Positions 1 through 11,824 are shown, numbered from the stretch's first letter. The stretch: DNA of 22,530 nucleotides from Azolla pinnata (GCA_037176905.1 JBBBWG010021556.1:53641-76170); one strand, 5' to 3'. The notes: generated by a model not told the origin, from the letters alone. Numbers and translations: made by a program.

Positions 1-77
1 ATCATGTATGTGCATCAGAGCCAAAAGACTATCAATTAGAACTCATCATGTATGTACATCGGCGCCAAAAGACTATC
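1..77. repeat. 44-bp tandem duplication in ZIP gene intron
   Basis: The ~33-base stretch beginning ATCATGTATG at position 1 recurs, with three or four substitutions, from position 45. Both copies end in CCAAAAGACTATC. It lies inside the first intron of the ZIP gene and has no evident function. Confidence 0.75.
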
Positions 78-217
78 GTTGCATCGGCACACACACCACC
101 AGCTAGAACAATAATCTCTCTTGATTCATGTACACTCATGCACATGCATATATGTACAAAACAAAACGAACAAACAATGCTGTGCCTATGAAACAAGGGT
201 ATGTTGTTTGTACTCAC

Positions 218-730
218 CTTCTGACAACAAAGGATGAAGAAACCCCCGGCGATGACACCGAGCACCACCCATGTGCCATCACCGTACTTCTGTCCTTCTT
301 GTACAAGATCAAAGCTTGCAGAAAGCATCACACCGGCAGCGATGCCATTGCATATACCGGCCCATTGAGCCTTCAAATCCATGAAAAAGAATGGTATGGA
401 CCCTAACCCCGTGGCCGCCGCCATGGCTAGGGTTAGCATTGCCACAGTGGAGACGGAGACCCTAGGAGGATTCGAGGCAAAGACATTCCGCGCCGGTTCT
501 TCTTCGATCAACTCCTTTCGAAAGGGATCCCCTTTCTTTTGCGAGGAGGACACCACTTTCGTGGGCGCCTCGACAACCGGCCCTTCCCGCTCATGGGCGA
601 TTCTCCTGTGTGCAGTGGCGGCGTCATCGGAGGAGATCTGAGAGGAATCTACCGTGGCGATGGCGGCAGCCCAGAAGAAGAAGAAAGGCAAGAGAAGCAG
701 GAGGGCTTTGACGAGACCGAGTCCGCCCAT
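218..730 (-). CDS. ZIP-family metal transporter, first coding exon (gene continues off left edge)
   Basis: This is the N-terminal 171 residues of a membrane metal (probably zinc) transporter. The ATG is at 730-728. Residues 1-25 form a hydrophobic signal-like segment (MGGLGLVKALLLLLPFFFFW). A low-complexity, charged linker follows to about residue 90. Then come membrane segments at about 92-118 (VSVSTVAMLTLAMAAATGLG), 122-142 (WAGICNGIAAGVMLSASFDL) and the start of a third from 153. The order and wording of these segments match the plant ZIP subgroup represented by Arabidopsis At3g08650, whose members are about 600 residues long. The exon ends after ...ILCCQK at a strong donor (AAG|GTGAGT, intron from 217 downward). 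The metal-binding histidine-rich helices of ZIP proteins would be in later exons outside the window, so activity cannot be judged. The subgroup is recognised from remembered family sequence; the exon boundary is read directly. Confidence 0.88.
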
Positions 731-906
731 TGCAATGCACGGAGGAGGAGGAGAAGATCAGCATGAATTCGGGAGAAAGGAAACGAAGGAGGGATCGAAG
801 TCCGTGACGTTGCTTCCCTGCGCAGCACTACCAGCGGAAATCTTCGTGCTGCCGGATCGGGAAGCGAGCCTGGGAATCGCCCACGAGCAAGAGAAATCTG
901 CGCCGA

Positions 907-962
907 AGTGGGCGATTTTGGGGAAGTGGGCGAATTTGGGGAAGTGGGCGAATCTCGAAAAT
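907..962. repeat. 18-bp minisatellite (GAAGTGGGCGA...)
   Basis: Three consecutive copies of an 18-base unit, GAAGTGGGCGATTTTGGG and variants, are followed directly by an inverted partial copy (ATCGCCCAC). The array lies about 180 bases upstream of the ZIP start codon, probably in its promoter. Confidence 0.75.
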
Positions 963-1042
963 CGCCCACAAACAGCCGAACAAGTCTTGGGTCAATTGTG
1001 GGCGATTTGTTCATGGAATATTGTCCTGGGATTCTCAGATCC

Positions 1043-1335
1043 GGGGGTTCGATCTCGTTCGATTTCTCGACTCTCTCCGGATTGCGAAAAAAAAACCGGC
1101 TCGATAGCATGAGATTCGCGCGAATTCGGCATCAGTCGAATGGGGGAGTTCGATCTCGTTCGATTTCCGGACTCCCTCCACCAGATTGCGAAAGAAAACC
1201 GGCTCGATAGCATGAGATTCGCGCGAATTCGGCAGCACTCGAATGGGTTCGATCTCGTTCGATGTCTCGACTCTATCCCGAGTTGCGAAAAAATTGGCTT
1301 GATAGCATGAGATTCGCGGATTCCGCATTAGCTAG
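1043..1335. repeat. Three tandem copies of a ~100-bp unit
   Basis: The string TTCGATCTCGTTCGAT begins at 1048, 1149 and 1248, and GATAGCATGAGATTCGCG follows it in each copy. The period is therefore 99-101 bases. Each unit carries an A-run (GATTGCGAAAAA...). Copies 1 and 2 are about 85-90 percent alike by eye; copy 3 is shorter and more diverged. The array accounts for the competing ORFs at 900-1330 on both strands, which are not genes. Confidence 0.8.
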
Positions 1336-2000
1336 TTCTGTCGCGCACGGATGGATTCGGGGCACAGGTAACGGAACGCCGAGTGCGAGCGAGGAACATG
1401 TGTACTTGTAAAACCGAAACACGGATAGAATCGGGGGGGTCTGATCCCTCCCCTTTCTTTACATCCGATTTGTAATCGACTGGTTTTTTTGAGGCAAAGG
1501 AATCGGTCCGAATATGCGCACTCGTATGATGAGATTCAATGGTGTAGAAGGGAGTAAAATTGCAGCAAACGTCGGTCATGCGGTAACGAACAGTTTGAAG
1601 ATATATGCATGTTTGGGTTGTTGCAAGAGAACAAGTGCTTCGAATGACCAAGCATCGCCCAACATCAAGCAATCTCTTATTGTGTATTTCGGCCGATTGG
1701 ATTCTATGGAGCTCCTCCGTTTGACCGCTGGAGCTGGTCTTGACATGGAGGTGGATCGATTAACAAGCAAGCTTCTTGATATGGAGATTCCACATCATCA
1801 TCTGGCAGTGCTATTCATTCAGCTCCGGATCCAGCTTCCAGATCACATCGCACGCGCCGAAGCATTTGATTACTCCTCGATGCTTCTGCTCTGATCTTCT
1901 CCATTTAAACAGGCTCTTAGCACAGACCTTTTCTCGGTGCAATGACCTGAGCAAATAGTCAATCTCATGGTTTGCCATCCCATGATTGTCTGCTTGGTTC

Positions 2001-2005
<5 letters not shown>

Positions 2006-2036
<31 letters not shown>
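2006..2036. repeat. (CT)n microsatellite
   Basis: An uninterrupted CT dinucleotide run of about 15 units in the spacer. Confidence 0.95.
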
Positions 2037-2041
<5 letters not shown>

Positions 2042-2626
2042 TCAAAGCTCTGAAAGCCAATATAGCTCCAAGAAACTGCTACTAAACTCCATCAATCACA
2101 TCTCAGCAAAACACATGATCAGCATAGTTTCCATATATATATACATATATGCATATGGTTCAGCCTTTTGCAGTTCTCATCCTTCTCGCCACCTTTGAAT
2201 CGGTCGCTGAATCCAAAAAGAAATTCAGCAAAAGTCTACAAAAACTGTAAAAAAACCAAACCAAACCGCGCATTTCAACTTCTCCGTCGTCGAATACAAA
2301 TGGTGTTCCCCCCGAAATGAGAGAACTCAAAAAAGATTTTTGCTTGTAGAGCTTCAAGAATGTTATATAAATTACAGTTCTGCATTGCATAAATGGAGCA
2401 GGCAAATGACTCGAGCAGAAAGAAATCGTGGCACAATCGAGTTGCGCCAGCATCCGTCCCCTTTCCCCTGTTCCCCACCAAAAACCCTCTTTCCAATTCA
2501 GTTGCCTTTGTAACGGTTTTACACGATGGAGATCTCAATAGCTTTGTACAAGAAACTTGCTCCTCGATGACGATTCGGCAAGAAGGATTTGTTACAAAAG
2601 GGCTTTGGATATACATCATCAGAAAC

Positions 2627-2667
2627 AGAAGAAGAAGAAGAAGAAGAAGAAGGAGAAGAAGGAGAAA
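2627..2667. repeat. (GAA)n microsatellite in probable ADA3 3'UTR
   Basis: GAA repeats interrupted by GGA lie about 215-255 bases beyond the ADA3 stop codon. In the ADA3 transcript this reads as CTT repeats. Confidence 0.9.
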
Positions 2668-2881
2668 TAAAACCAAACAGCCCATCTTCTTGCAAGGCTT
2701 CCAGGCAACACCCAACACCTATTGCGAAATATAGGGCCCTTCTTCCTTTACAATGATCCCCTTTCCACTTTCTTTCCAGAAGCATATGAGAGTAGACAAA
2801 TATTCCCCCCCCCCTTCTTCCAAAATGGCTAAAAGTAGATGAGAGAGAGTAGATAGGTAAGACCTGCAATTCGTGCTCCGC

Positions 2882-5800
2882 TCACATCATCATCGCTAGA
2901 TCGGCCAAATCGTCGGGGGGCACATCGAGGCCTACGAAATCGCCGCCAGCATCTGGTAAGCTGGGATCATCAAAGTCCAACCACGAGCCGAGATCTTGAC
3001 CTTGGGCACCGAGCTCCTCCATGCTGGGAATTTGCAGATGGGAAAGGTCCAGCGTCGCCTCGCCGCCCTCCTTTCGCGGCTCAGGCCCGGGCCCAGCTGA
3101 GGAAGAAGGCTCAGGCTTCAACCTCCCCGATGACGTCGGCTCGGTTTGCTTGCCTAGCAAGCCATTCACTGCCTTCAGCAATGGCCCCGTCTTTTGCCGA
3201 GGCTTCGTCTTCGTCTTCCTCTCTCCTTTGACTGCACCTCCGACGCTCACGCTCACGCTGAGCCCGGGGCGCCCTTTCATGCCATTGCCATCTCTCTCGC
3301 GCTCGCTCCGCTTGCCCTTCGTTCCACACGGAGCGCCGCCGCCGCTGCCCACCACATCTTCAAGAGAGACCTCTCGCTCCTTCGATCGATTGCTCCACAT
3401 CTCCTCCCTCTCCCCGTACTGCTCTGAAGGAGTCACCGGCTCGATCGAGTCTTTCTCGGGTTTGCATACCCCCGATGCGCTGCATATCCATCGCACACCC
3501 CCTGAAGCTATACGATGCAAGAAGCACCAGAAAGAATTCGTTTAGACGGTATGAGTTAGATGCGAGCGTTTTTCATGAGCTGTATTAAAAACTGAGTGCA
3601 ACAGATCTTTCTTCGATCGCTTGTTTTATTATTGTTTCTCAGTGTTTTTACCATCCTGGAAATGTGCACGTGTTTGTCTCAATGATCAGGCACATGTATG
3701 CTGAAGTTATGTGGAACAATACAGTTGCCTACATTCCTAGAAGCTCGTGCATTAATTATCAATAGATGCTTATTCAAAGTGAAGAGATTCGTGCATTTTC
3801 TCATTTTCAAATGCAAACGTGAGAGCGGATTTCCCTTCTCTACTTTTTTATCATTATTACTACTGTGCACATAACTTCAACAAATTCTTGGGCATGTTAT
3901 ATGCATGTTGTTTCTTATTTAACAAGGGTCTTTTGTTTTGCTTTCTAGTTAGTTGAGTGCAAACCTGCCAATTTCAGCTCTAACGAACCGATCAAAGATA
4001 GTCCAACTGAGTTAACACTGGCACGTGATTCAGCATTATTTGACGATGCTTTTATTTCTCTTTCTTTCGATGAAACACATAGAAGAATATCCCGTAAACG
4101 CGGCTCAGAGAAGCAACTTTCCCCACTTTCCATATAATGTTTCCACCTTGTTAGACATCTCTTTGCTACCACCAAAGCAGCAGCTCTCCCTGCTTTGGAT
4201 GCTGCACTTTTACTTCCTGAAACCCCTAGAAGACCTCCCCGGGTACCCTGAAAACAGAAAAAATAACCAGGAGCAAATCAATGAGAAAACCCATAAATTC
4301 TCTTTACCTAACAATGCAGGATTACGACGTCACATTTGTACAGTTCAACTCTTTTTTGAAACATTAATAAAAACAAATGCATGTGCTAGTATAGATGATG
4401 CATAAATCAGCGTGTTCCGGCTTTCTAGGGTCCTAGTGGGTTTAATATGCAGCTCTTTTTACAACATAAAAGCTGTACAAAGTGCATCTAGCAACACCTT
4501 TTAGTGATGTTTCATTAGTTATCGTTTGTGGCCACAATATGACCTTGGGATGGATTATAACAAGCATGCGTGACTTTAAAGGACATACTACCAAATTAAA
4601 TGTTGAAGTTCTTACCAATCGCTTAGTGAATGCATTCTCTACAAGTTTCCTCATTGCCAGCTTTTCTCGCTCTCTACACAGTACAAGACACCGATTTCAA
4701 TTAAAAGATACCAAGCTGGGAAGCAAACAACGCTGTTAAAAACACCATTTTCTATTTATTTTCATGGCATGGATTCCAAATTATGCTTCAAGCACCATTT
4801 TACGTCATCGGTGAGTCTATAGTTTCTGCAAATAATTTTGAGTATGTATAAAGCATAAATTTAAAAACACAAGTAAAAAACACTATTATACATCACATTG
4901 CATACCTTTCTTCCGCTTCTTGTGAACTGGAAATACTCTTTTCTAGTGAAGACAACCTTTCTTTATTTTTATGCACCTGACTCCAAAAAAGACTTTTAAG
5001 GTTCAGTATGACAGTAATCCAAAGAAATAAACATTTTATCGGAAAGCTATTTTACCTGCTCTCTCAAGATCGTGTAAGTTTTCTTTAATTCCTCAGCAAT
5101 CTGGTCATCTTCTCTTGCCGTGAGGTCCCCCTGATGTACAAATTGATTGAATAAGAGATACAACATGCTTGAAAAACAAACTACTCATAATAAAAGTTCA
5201 AGCAACTAGTAGACTGATATTGCAAACTAGTGGAAAGTACACATGAGTAAGTAATAGTCTAGAATGCAACATACAGGCTCTGGATACAATCCTATGCTCT
5301 GAAGCTCCAAGGCTATTCTGTCATCTAACTTTAGGTTCTGATATGTCCCTTCTGCTTTATTCAAGCCATTATCTGTTGAATGTCTTTCTTCTTCTTTTGA
5401 CTTTGCTGGAGAATTTAGGAGCTCGGACTCAGAATCCCAGTGTCTATGGCCATTAGAAGTATATGATGAATCATAGGGTGACCTTTTCGACCACCCATTA
5501 AGCTTCCCACTATCACCTCCTCTTGTCTCTACCTCAGATTCTGAATCTTGTTCTTTATCACGTTCACTATCACTCGGTGATCCATCCCCAGTGTGACTTG
5601 GAAATTCAAACTGCCTACCATCTTCTCTGCTTTCATCCTCTATGTCTTCCTCAATAATGAGTGCTGCTAAAAGCCTTTGTGAGAGGGGTAGTTGTTTGGA
5701 AGTTATCCAGCCTCCAGTTCCAGCATCTAAACCCTGTTCTTCCTTCAAGTTGTTGAATGCTGCTGACACAGTACCTACATTGATCTCCAAGCCATTTGCC

Positions 5801-8800
5801 GGTTTCTTTCCAGCACTCGACGAATTGGTGAATGCAGAATTCTGTGATGATTACAACAAACATGATCATGAAATCGCACAAGAATCACAAATTCTTTTTG
5901 AGATACACGATCAGAATATAAAATAAACCTTCTCGATAATATCACCACTTCCAAATAGTCCAGGAAATATCTCTTCCTCTTCCCATTCTCTTGCTCTTAC
6001 CTAAATTACAAATAACACACATCGAGAATGGTGAATAAACATCTACAATTTAATTATCACGTACTTTCTAAATGTTCTCAATAAGAGCATACTTGTAGTT
6101 TCAGGCTTTCTCTTGCATCATGTGCCAAATAAGCAAATAATGGCTCCATTTCTTTCCAGAAGACACTGGAACAGGCATGCACTGCAATAAAAAAACATAA
6201 AATTTACCGACTTGCTAACTACTTATGGACTCTATGCTATGCAGCATGACTTACAGCTAGCATTTATTGCAGAATGCACAGCAGCCATCAACTCCTCATG
6301 ATCATCATCTGATTCACCTAGTAACAGGATACACGTACATATAAGACCCAAACACGAAAACAGGTGGCCTCATAATAGCCATTTCAGGTTTTTCTTTGAA
6401 GGAACCTAAGTCAGATTAGTAAAAAAAAAGTTCAACTATCTTAGTTATACCTGAAATTTCCCCACCTACGTTCATGCCTGGTCGTTTCAGCCTAGTTAAA
6501 CCTTTACGATCTCCTACTGCACCCTTCTTTGTAGGTGGCCGCCCAGGCTTGCTGCAAAGTATGTACTTATTATCATACGATGGACAAGATAATTCAAGAA
6601 GCACTTAATCTAGATGTTCAAGCCCTTGCCCTATAAACCATCGCCTATAAGTTCAATGCCACAAATTGCAATCGACTCCCAGACAAGAAAAAACAGCATA
6701 AGGTTGTCACTTCTTAAATAGACGTACGTGCTAAATGATTATTTTCATTTTTGAACTTACACGTCAGTGGGCTTGTCAGGTTTCTCGGTCCCTGGCCTTG
6801 CATTCTTCATTTGCTTTGCATTTGCAGCAACGTCTCCTTTCTCAATATGAGAAGGTATTGTGGAGTTTTCTCGTACAGCAATCATACCTCGACCGCTCCT
6901 ACCTTGTCGACGAATTCCATCTCCACCTTCTTCTTTTGACCCTACCCGTGACTTTTTTCCTGGAGAAAATAAAGGTGTAATCTTCTGATTGACCCCTCCA
7001 AACCTAACTTCGGCATCTCCATGCTTTTTCCATTTCTCTTTAGTCTTGGCATCACCACCCTCTGAATCGTCGCTTTCTGAAAGGCCTGCTGGAGAAGGAA
7101 CCCTTTCCAGTTTTGACTTTATTTGTGAAAGGGTCGTGGTGCTAGGGACTTTTTTCAGAACGCTTGATGAGGGTAAAATATTAAGGTTGGACCTTGAGCC
7201 TGAAGGAGTGGCTGTGCTATCACGAGTAGACTCGCCTTCTACCGTGTTTACAGCTTCATCCCTTCCTAAACCAGATGGACCAACTGGAGATGCCACCATC
7301 ATTCTCCGTGCAATTCTAGGCATTTTCTGCGATCTTTGTCCAACCCATTGTGCTACTGGAGGAGATGATGACCTTGCCGATGTTGGCCTTTTCCGGTTGT
7401 TGCTTGGCCCTACAGGGATTTGAGCTCTGGTTGGTGCCACTGCTGACACTGCCGTTCGATCCCACGCTTCAGCTGAATGTGGGCGTGAGGCATGAGCTCC
7501 AACACTACTAGGATTTATTGGAATTCCTGTACTAGTACGAGGTGCACGTGCAGCCTTTGCTTTGCCAAGAATTGCTGAATTTAGAAGTGGTCCTTCGTCC
7601 TTGTGTTGCAATCTGTAAAAATATTGAACAATTTAAGAGAGGCATGCAAATTAACAAATGGCAAAAGGGCAAGTTGGTCTCTAGGGTGGTGTTCTTGTCC
7701 TGTAACCAATAAATGGGAGCTTAACTCCCACAACCGGCTCACTAGGGGAAAAGAAAGAAAAATTATACAATTATATTTCAACATACTTGACAGTGCTCTT
7801 AAGAACTGCTCGATCCTTTTCAGGGAAAAGAAACCGATCTCCTTTATCACCAACAGAAACTGTGCTATCAGCCTCATTCCTTACAGCAGACTTATGTATA
7901 GATACTACGCCATGCACAGGACCAGACCTGCTCCAGGAAACACGTATCAGTAAGGCAGATTTATTTATCAATACTACGACATGCACAGGACCAGACTTGC
8001 TCCAGCAAACATGTATCGGTAAGGCAAACTTATGTATCAATAGTACGCCATGCACAGGACCAGACTTTATTCCAGGAAACATGTACCAATCCATCATATA
8101 TTAAGAAACGTTGGTATTACCAGTCACATGGAAATACTGTAGAATTAACATCCTCTGTGCCAAATGACAAAACAAATCCAAACCTTTTGTACGTAAAAAT
8201 GCCATGAAAGATCCCAAACCTGAAGCTATGACCTTCACTTGGTCTTGGACGACTATCAGTGCTGCTTCGATGCTGAACACCCCATTTATGATCCCGTTCA
8301 ATTTCTGAAGCTCCTGTTGCTCCACTCCCAATGGCAATGTCAGACTTTGTTGCTGACCTTTTACCTTTTGTTTTTGTTCTCTCCCAAGCTTCTCCACTAC
8401 CTTGTATTGAACGGTCCTTTTCGTCCATTGTACTGCTAAAAGATTTAGCAGTAGCAGGCTCACGCTCTCGTTCGCCTACTGCAGATGATTTTTGAAAGGT
8501 CGTCGTACCCGTGCGACTTTCAAGCTGAAAAGGCATGCAGATATTTTTGTTGAGCTGTGAAAATTAAGGGAGGAAAGTAGCCAAATATCCTTACTAAGAA
8601 AGCCATTTATAAAAGTAATGCATTGCATATTTCAAGCTTTTTGAAAACTTTCAGAGAGTTTTAAGATACCCCGTTTTTAATCAATTTGCCTACAATTACA
8701 AGAAGAAGAAAAACGCAATATGTGATAATGGCCTTTCCAGCATATAGAAAATGCTTAATAATAGGCTGAAAGATTATCCCAGTAACTCAATAAATCCCAG

Positions 8801-9907
8801 TTTTGATATCATTATCATTTAGTGACTCTTTGAGATTCTGCACTGATAATATTCTTTCATAATCAGTATACAATCACATACACATTCCAGGAAGATGGAA
8901 GTCCTACAACATACCCGTACATCTTGCATGGATGTGCGCATGCGCTTGTTTGGAACCACACCTTTACTCTTTTCATCTGCCTTGGCCATGCTCCCTTCTG
9001 TATGACTTGGAGACGCACAGAAAGTAGCTTTGTTAGAATTTGTGCCAGCAGCAGCAGTGGTAGATGTGGATCGCTCCCCTGAGCTAGAAGTTATCTGTCG
9101 CTCGTGACCTGCACCTTCTGTTCGAGGTCGTTTTGGCATTTGAAGAGAATTTCGGAATTTTTCAAGTTTATTGATAGCCTCAGTTAAGCCACGCGATCTC
9201 TCTCTAAAAGAAGTAAAAAGGATTAAATCAATGAGGACAATGACAATTGCCACAAGAACTATAAAATATAATGACCAAATCTCTTTATTTTCCCAAATGC
9301 CCTCATCAACTTCCAACCGAGGAAAAAATAGATGCAGTCAAGCACACAATGGCTTGAAAAGAGGCTGACGAATGGCATTTACAGGAATCATCAAAGTTTT
9401 ACAGATTTAGGAAAGCACTCCTATCCTGGAAACAGAACTGATCAAATCAAGCAAGCAGTACCTTGCCCTGACTGCATTCTCATGCAAGCTCAACTTGATC
9501 CGCTTGAGTTCTTCTGGGCCTTGCTTATCAAGAGGTTTTTGTAGTGAATTCCCTTGAGCTTCTCCAACCATGGCCATTGCAGCCGCAGTTGCACTCCTCA
9601 ACTCCAATTGTCGAGCATATTTTTGCTCTCCTGAGGATATCAAGTCTAAAGAAAGAATTTGTGCCATGGTCACAAAATCACCATAGCCACTAGCAGCAGC
9701 TGGACTAGGAAAGCCTGACCCTGATCCTCCTGGAGTCACTACTCTACCACTGCTTTCATGATTCTCTCGAGAACTCGAAGACCTTTCGAGATTCGGTCCA
9801 CCAGTGCCCCCTGTTGAAAAATGAGCTCTATGGGAGTTAGAGTAGCCAAATGTTGCAGCACTGTCTGGGCTGCCTGAACCAATCTCAAATCTTGGGTTGG
9901 CTGCCAT
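2882..9907 (-). CDS. ADA3: ADA3-type subunit of the SAGA histone acetyltransferase complex, 15 coding exons
   Basis: The product is a nuclear adaptor expected to link GCN5 and ADA2 within SAGA. Coding exons, in transcript order: 9907-9462, 9203-8915, 8524-8220, 7927-7787, 7612-6761, 6551-6451, 6317-6255, 6181-6093, 6000-5929, 5841-5275, 5130-5056, 4976-4906, 4673-4616, 4247-3965, 3507-2882. All junctions are GT-AG and phases agree across all 15 exons, giving about 1345 residues. An alternative last acceptor at 3501 gives 1343. The N-terminus (MAANPRFEIGSGSPDSA) and the conserved SSSPPVAQWVGQR (about 475-487) match plant homologues such as Arabidopsis At4g29790/At2g19390 (about 1200 residues). 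The ADA3 C-terminal domain starts at LDDRIALELQSIGLYPEP (about 958) and continues as a charged helix to about 1040. The C-terminus is acidic (GQDLGSWLDFDD, then DLADLAMMM). Most of the chain is Ser/Arg/Glu-rich and probably disordered. The family is recognised by similarity; exon edges are inferred from splice signals. Confidence 0.88.
7912..8075 (-). repeat. 69-bp in-frame tandem triplication at the exon 4 acceptor of ADA3
   Basis: The motif ATGCACAGGACCAGAC starts at 7912, 7981 and 8050, a period of exactly 69 bases (23 codons). On the minus strand each copy reads as SGPVH followed by a similar 18-residue string, and the frame stays open through all three. The copy nearest exon 5 contains the acceptor that keeps the reading phase (GGAGCAG|GTCTGG, exon start 7927). 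The two upstream copies have degraded equivalents (GCAAGTCTGG and AAAGTCTGG). Confidence 0.85.
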
Positions 9908-9921
9908 TATGGTGCCCTTGT

Positions 9922-11273
9922 TCTGCACCTGATGTAACTGATCAAATTTTCGATCTATCTCGCATTTGGTTCCTTGCACAACTGATGGATTATCATGGTA
10001 CTTTACAATACTGTACAAGCTCTTCTCGAATTTCCGCCAAGGTAAAAATAGCGTTCCTGTTCTTAATCATAACAATATGAAAGGAGTGTCAGAACTTGCA
10101 GTGCCGAAATACACATGAAGATGCTAGCAGTTGTATGTATAAAAAGTAGTAAAGGAAGCAAAAGAGAGAATTGTTTGACGTCCCAGGCTATGCCTGTATC
10201 AATTGCAATGTACATAATGCTGCACATGTATAGTTAGAAAAACACCCATCAGTCATCACAATAGCTAACCCGCAGTCGGATAAAGTCAGCATTGCATATC
10301 GTATGTACATAATCGTAAATAGATCCAGAAACAGACAATCATAATATTTTGGTTTAACTGACTTAGTAAAGGCACATGAAAGACCACCAGAAATGTTTAC
10401 TCTCAACTCTTACTAATCATTGTAGGAGTAAATCTCCGGATGGCCCAACAGGAACGTACATAGTAATAGCCTCAAAAGAATAGATAAAAAACTGTGTATG
10501 GGCACATCATTAGACTGTAAGCGATTCTCTTGAAAATCCAAATGATGCCGTTATTAATGCTTTTGACGATGATGATATAATAGTACCAAATCGGCATAAA
10601 TACGTCAATTTGCATACACATTCTGTATCAAGGCACCTTTAAATTAATCTCTTCAGGGTCATTCTACAGAGCCCGAAGTGAGTACAGCATATGATAGCTG
10701 ATGATGAACTTACTTGAGTCGGCAACTAACTATAAACCGTACACAATGTCAATTGAGTATAACTTATAAATGATTGCATAAGCAAATAAAACCTGTATCA
10801 ACCAAACTAAGTACAAAAACTTCATTACTCACACAACAACTCCAAATTTTATCACAATCACTGACTGAACCGCTGAGACTAAGACCAAAAGCAACTTGTC
10901 ATTGTTAATGCATCTTGTGCATCAATAAATGAATGTCTTTGCATTAACGAAGTCCGCCCAAATGTGCTGGACAAAAGTGTGCAGCTAATGTTATTGATGA
11001 CGGAATTCCAGTGCCAGTGACCCTAAAATCCCCCCCTGCTCGGATCCCAAATCCTCCCGCAGTCAGTCACTGTATCGCAACCCTAACCCTAACCCTACCC
11101 CTACCCCTACCCCTAACCCTAACCCTAACTTTAACCCTAACCCTAACCTTAATCCTACCCCTAATCCCAACCCTAACCCTAACCCTGAGACCGAATCCTC
11201 TTCTTTCCTCCAACCTATGGGATCGATCACTTAAACAATCGAGACTGCGAACCACCAGTAGATGAAAACTTAC
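9922..11273 (-). other. Probable 5'UTR intron of the ADA3 gene
   Basis: Immediately upstream of the ADA3 ATG are acceptor-like sites (exon restart at 9922 or 9928, CATCAG|GTGCAG|AAC on the minus strand). A strong donor, CGG|GTAAGT, lies at 11275-11269. Together they suggest a ~1.35-kb intron separating a non-coding first exon (ending at 11274) from the coding exon. Apart from the CCCTAA array at 11079-11190, the interval is AT-rich with no recognisable gene. A long leader intron is common in plant regulatory genes, but without transcript data this is inference. Confidence 0.45.
11079..11190. repeat. Telomere-like CCCTAA array (C-rich on plus strand)
   Basis: About 18 units of CCCTAA and close variants (CCCTAC, CTTTAA, CCTTAA) run from ACCCTAACCC at 11080 to CCCTGAG at 11190. 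On the minus strand this is the hexamer TTAGGG rather than the usual plant heptamer TTTAGGG. It lies in the probable ADA3 5'UTR intron. ORFs crossing it are repeats of Thr-Leu or Arg-Val and are not genes. Confidence 0.92.
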
Positions 11274-11299
11274 CCGATTGACAAGCAAGTCCTTCTGGA

Positions 11300-11810
11300 T
11301 CGCCGATGCCAGGAACAAAAGGCGAGGGACGGAAATTCGTCGGCCCTTTTTTGTGCAGAGGAAACGAGCGAGTGGGGGGCCGATCGGAGCTTGGGGAAGG
11401 GGGGGGGCAGGAAAGCAAAAAAAAGCAAAAAGCACGCAGAATGTCGGTGGGTCAGGGAAAGGAAAAACAAAACCCAAAACACAAAAAAAAGCCAAGGAAG
11501 GCAGGCAGCAGACGAAGACGAGGACGACGAAGAAGAAGAAGAGGAAGAGGAAGAAGAGAAGAGGAGCGAATTCCTGCAGAGATCAGATTCCTTTTTCCCC
11601 AGAGAATGAAAACGCAGAAAGGCGGAAAACAAAAAACGAACCCAGAACCAGAAGAACAGAAGGGGGAAGGGAACGAAAAACACAGAGAAATGTCGAGAGC
11701 AGGAAAGCGGAACGCAAGAGGGGAACGCGGAAACGCAGAAATGAAAAAGCAAAACGCAAAACGCAAAACCGGCCCAAGGCAAAAAAAACAAAAGAAAACT
11801 TGCTGTTTCT
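11300..11810. repeat. Purine-rich low-complexity tract with GAA/GGA core
   Basis: The plus strand is overwhelmingly A and G for about 500 bases, with a GAA/GAG/GAC microsatellite at about 11513-11567. It yields long overlapping Lys/Arg/Glu-rich ORFs on plus and Phe/Ser-rich ORFs on minus (up to 190 codons). These reflect composition rather than protein coding. On the ADA3 strand the tract is pyrimidine-rich (CTT), as is common near plant transcription starts, so it may include the ADA3 leader and core promoter. Confidence 0.75.
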
Positions 11811-11824
11811 TCACTGCGTGGCTC

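Larger units (their letters stand above)
731..2881. other. Spacer between ZIP gene 5' end and ADA3 gene 3' end
   Basis: No recognisable gene was found here. Bases 731 to about 1000 should contain the ZIP 5' leader and promoter: on the minus strand this is a pyrimidine-rich leader with TCC/CTT runs just before the ATG. Bases 1340-2000 show no homology I recognise. Bases 2200-2881 are probably the ADA3 3'UTR and terminator region. ORFs of 100-150 codons occur in several frames on both strands, but they coincide with repeats and have no family resemblance. Confidence 0.6.

Noticed and set aside
1514..1894. 126-codon plus-strand ORF in the left spacer
   Set aside because: No family resemblance and no supporting splice or promoter context.
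3021..3545. 174-codon plus-strand ORF opposite the last ADA3 exon
   Set aside because: It is a shadow of the GC-rich ADA3 coding exon, whose minus-strand frame matches the conserved C-terminus.
7912..8075. Possible CRISPR-like direct repeats
   Set aside because: Copies are contiguous with no unique spacers, they keep an open reading frame, and the sequence is a plant nuclear gene.
11011..11265. Thr-Leu repeat ORF across the CCCTAA array
   Set aside because: It is a direct translation of telomere-like hexamers, not a gene.
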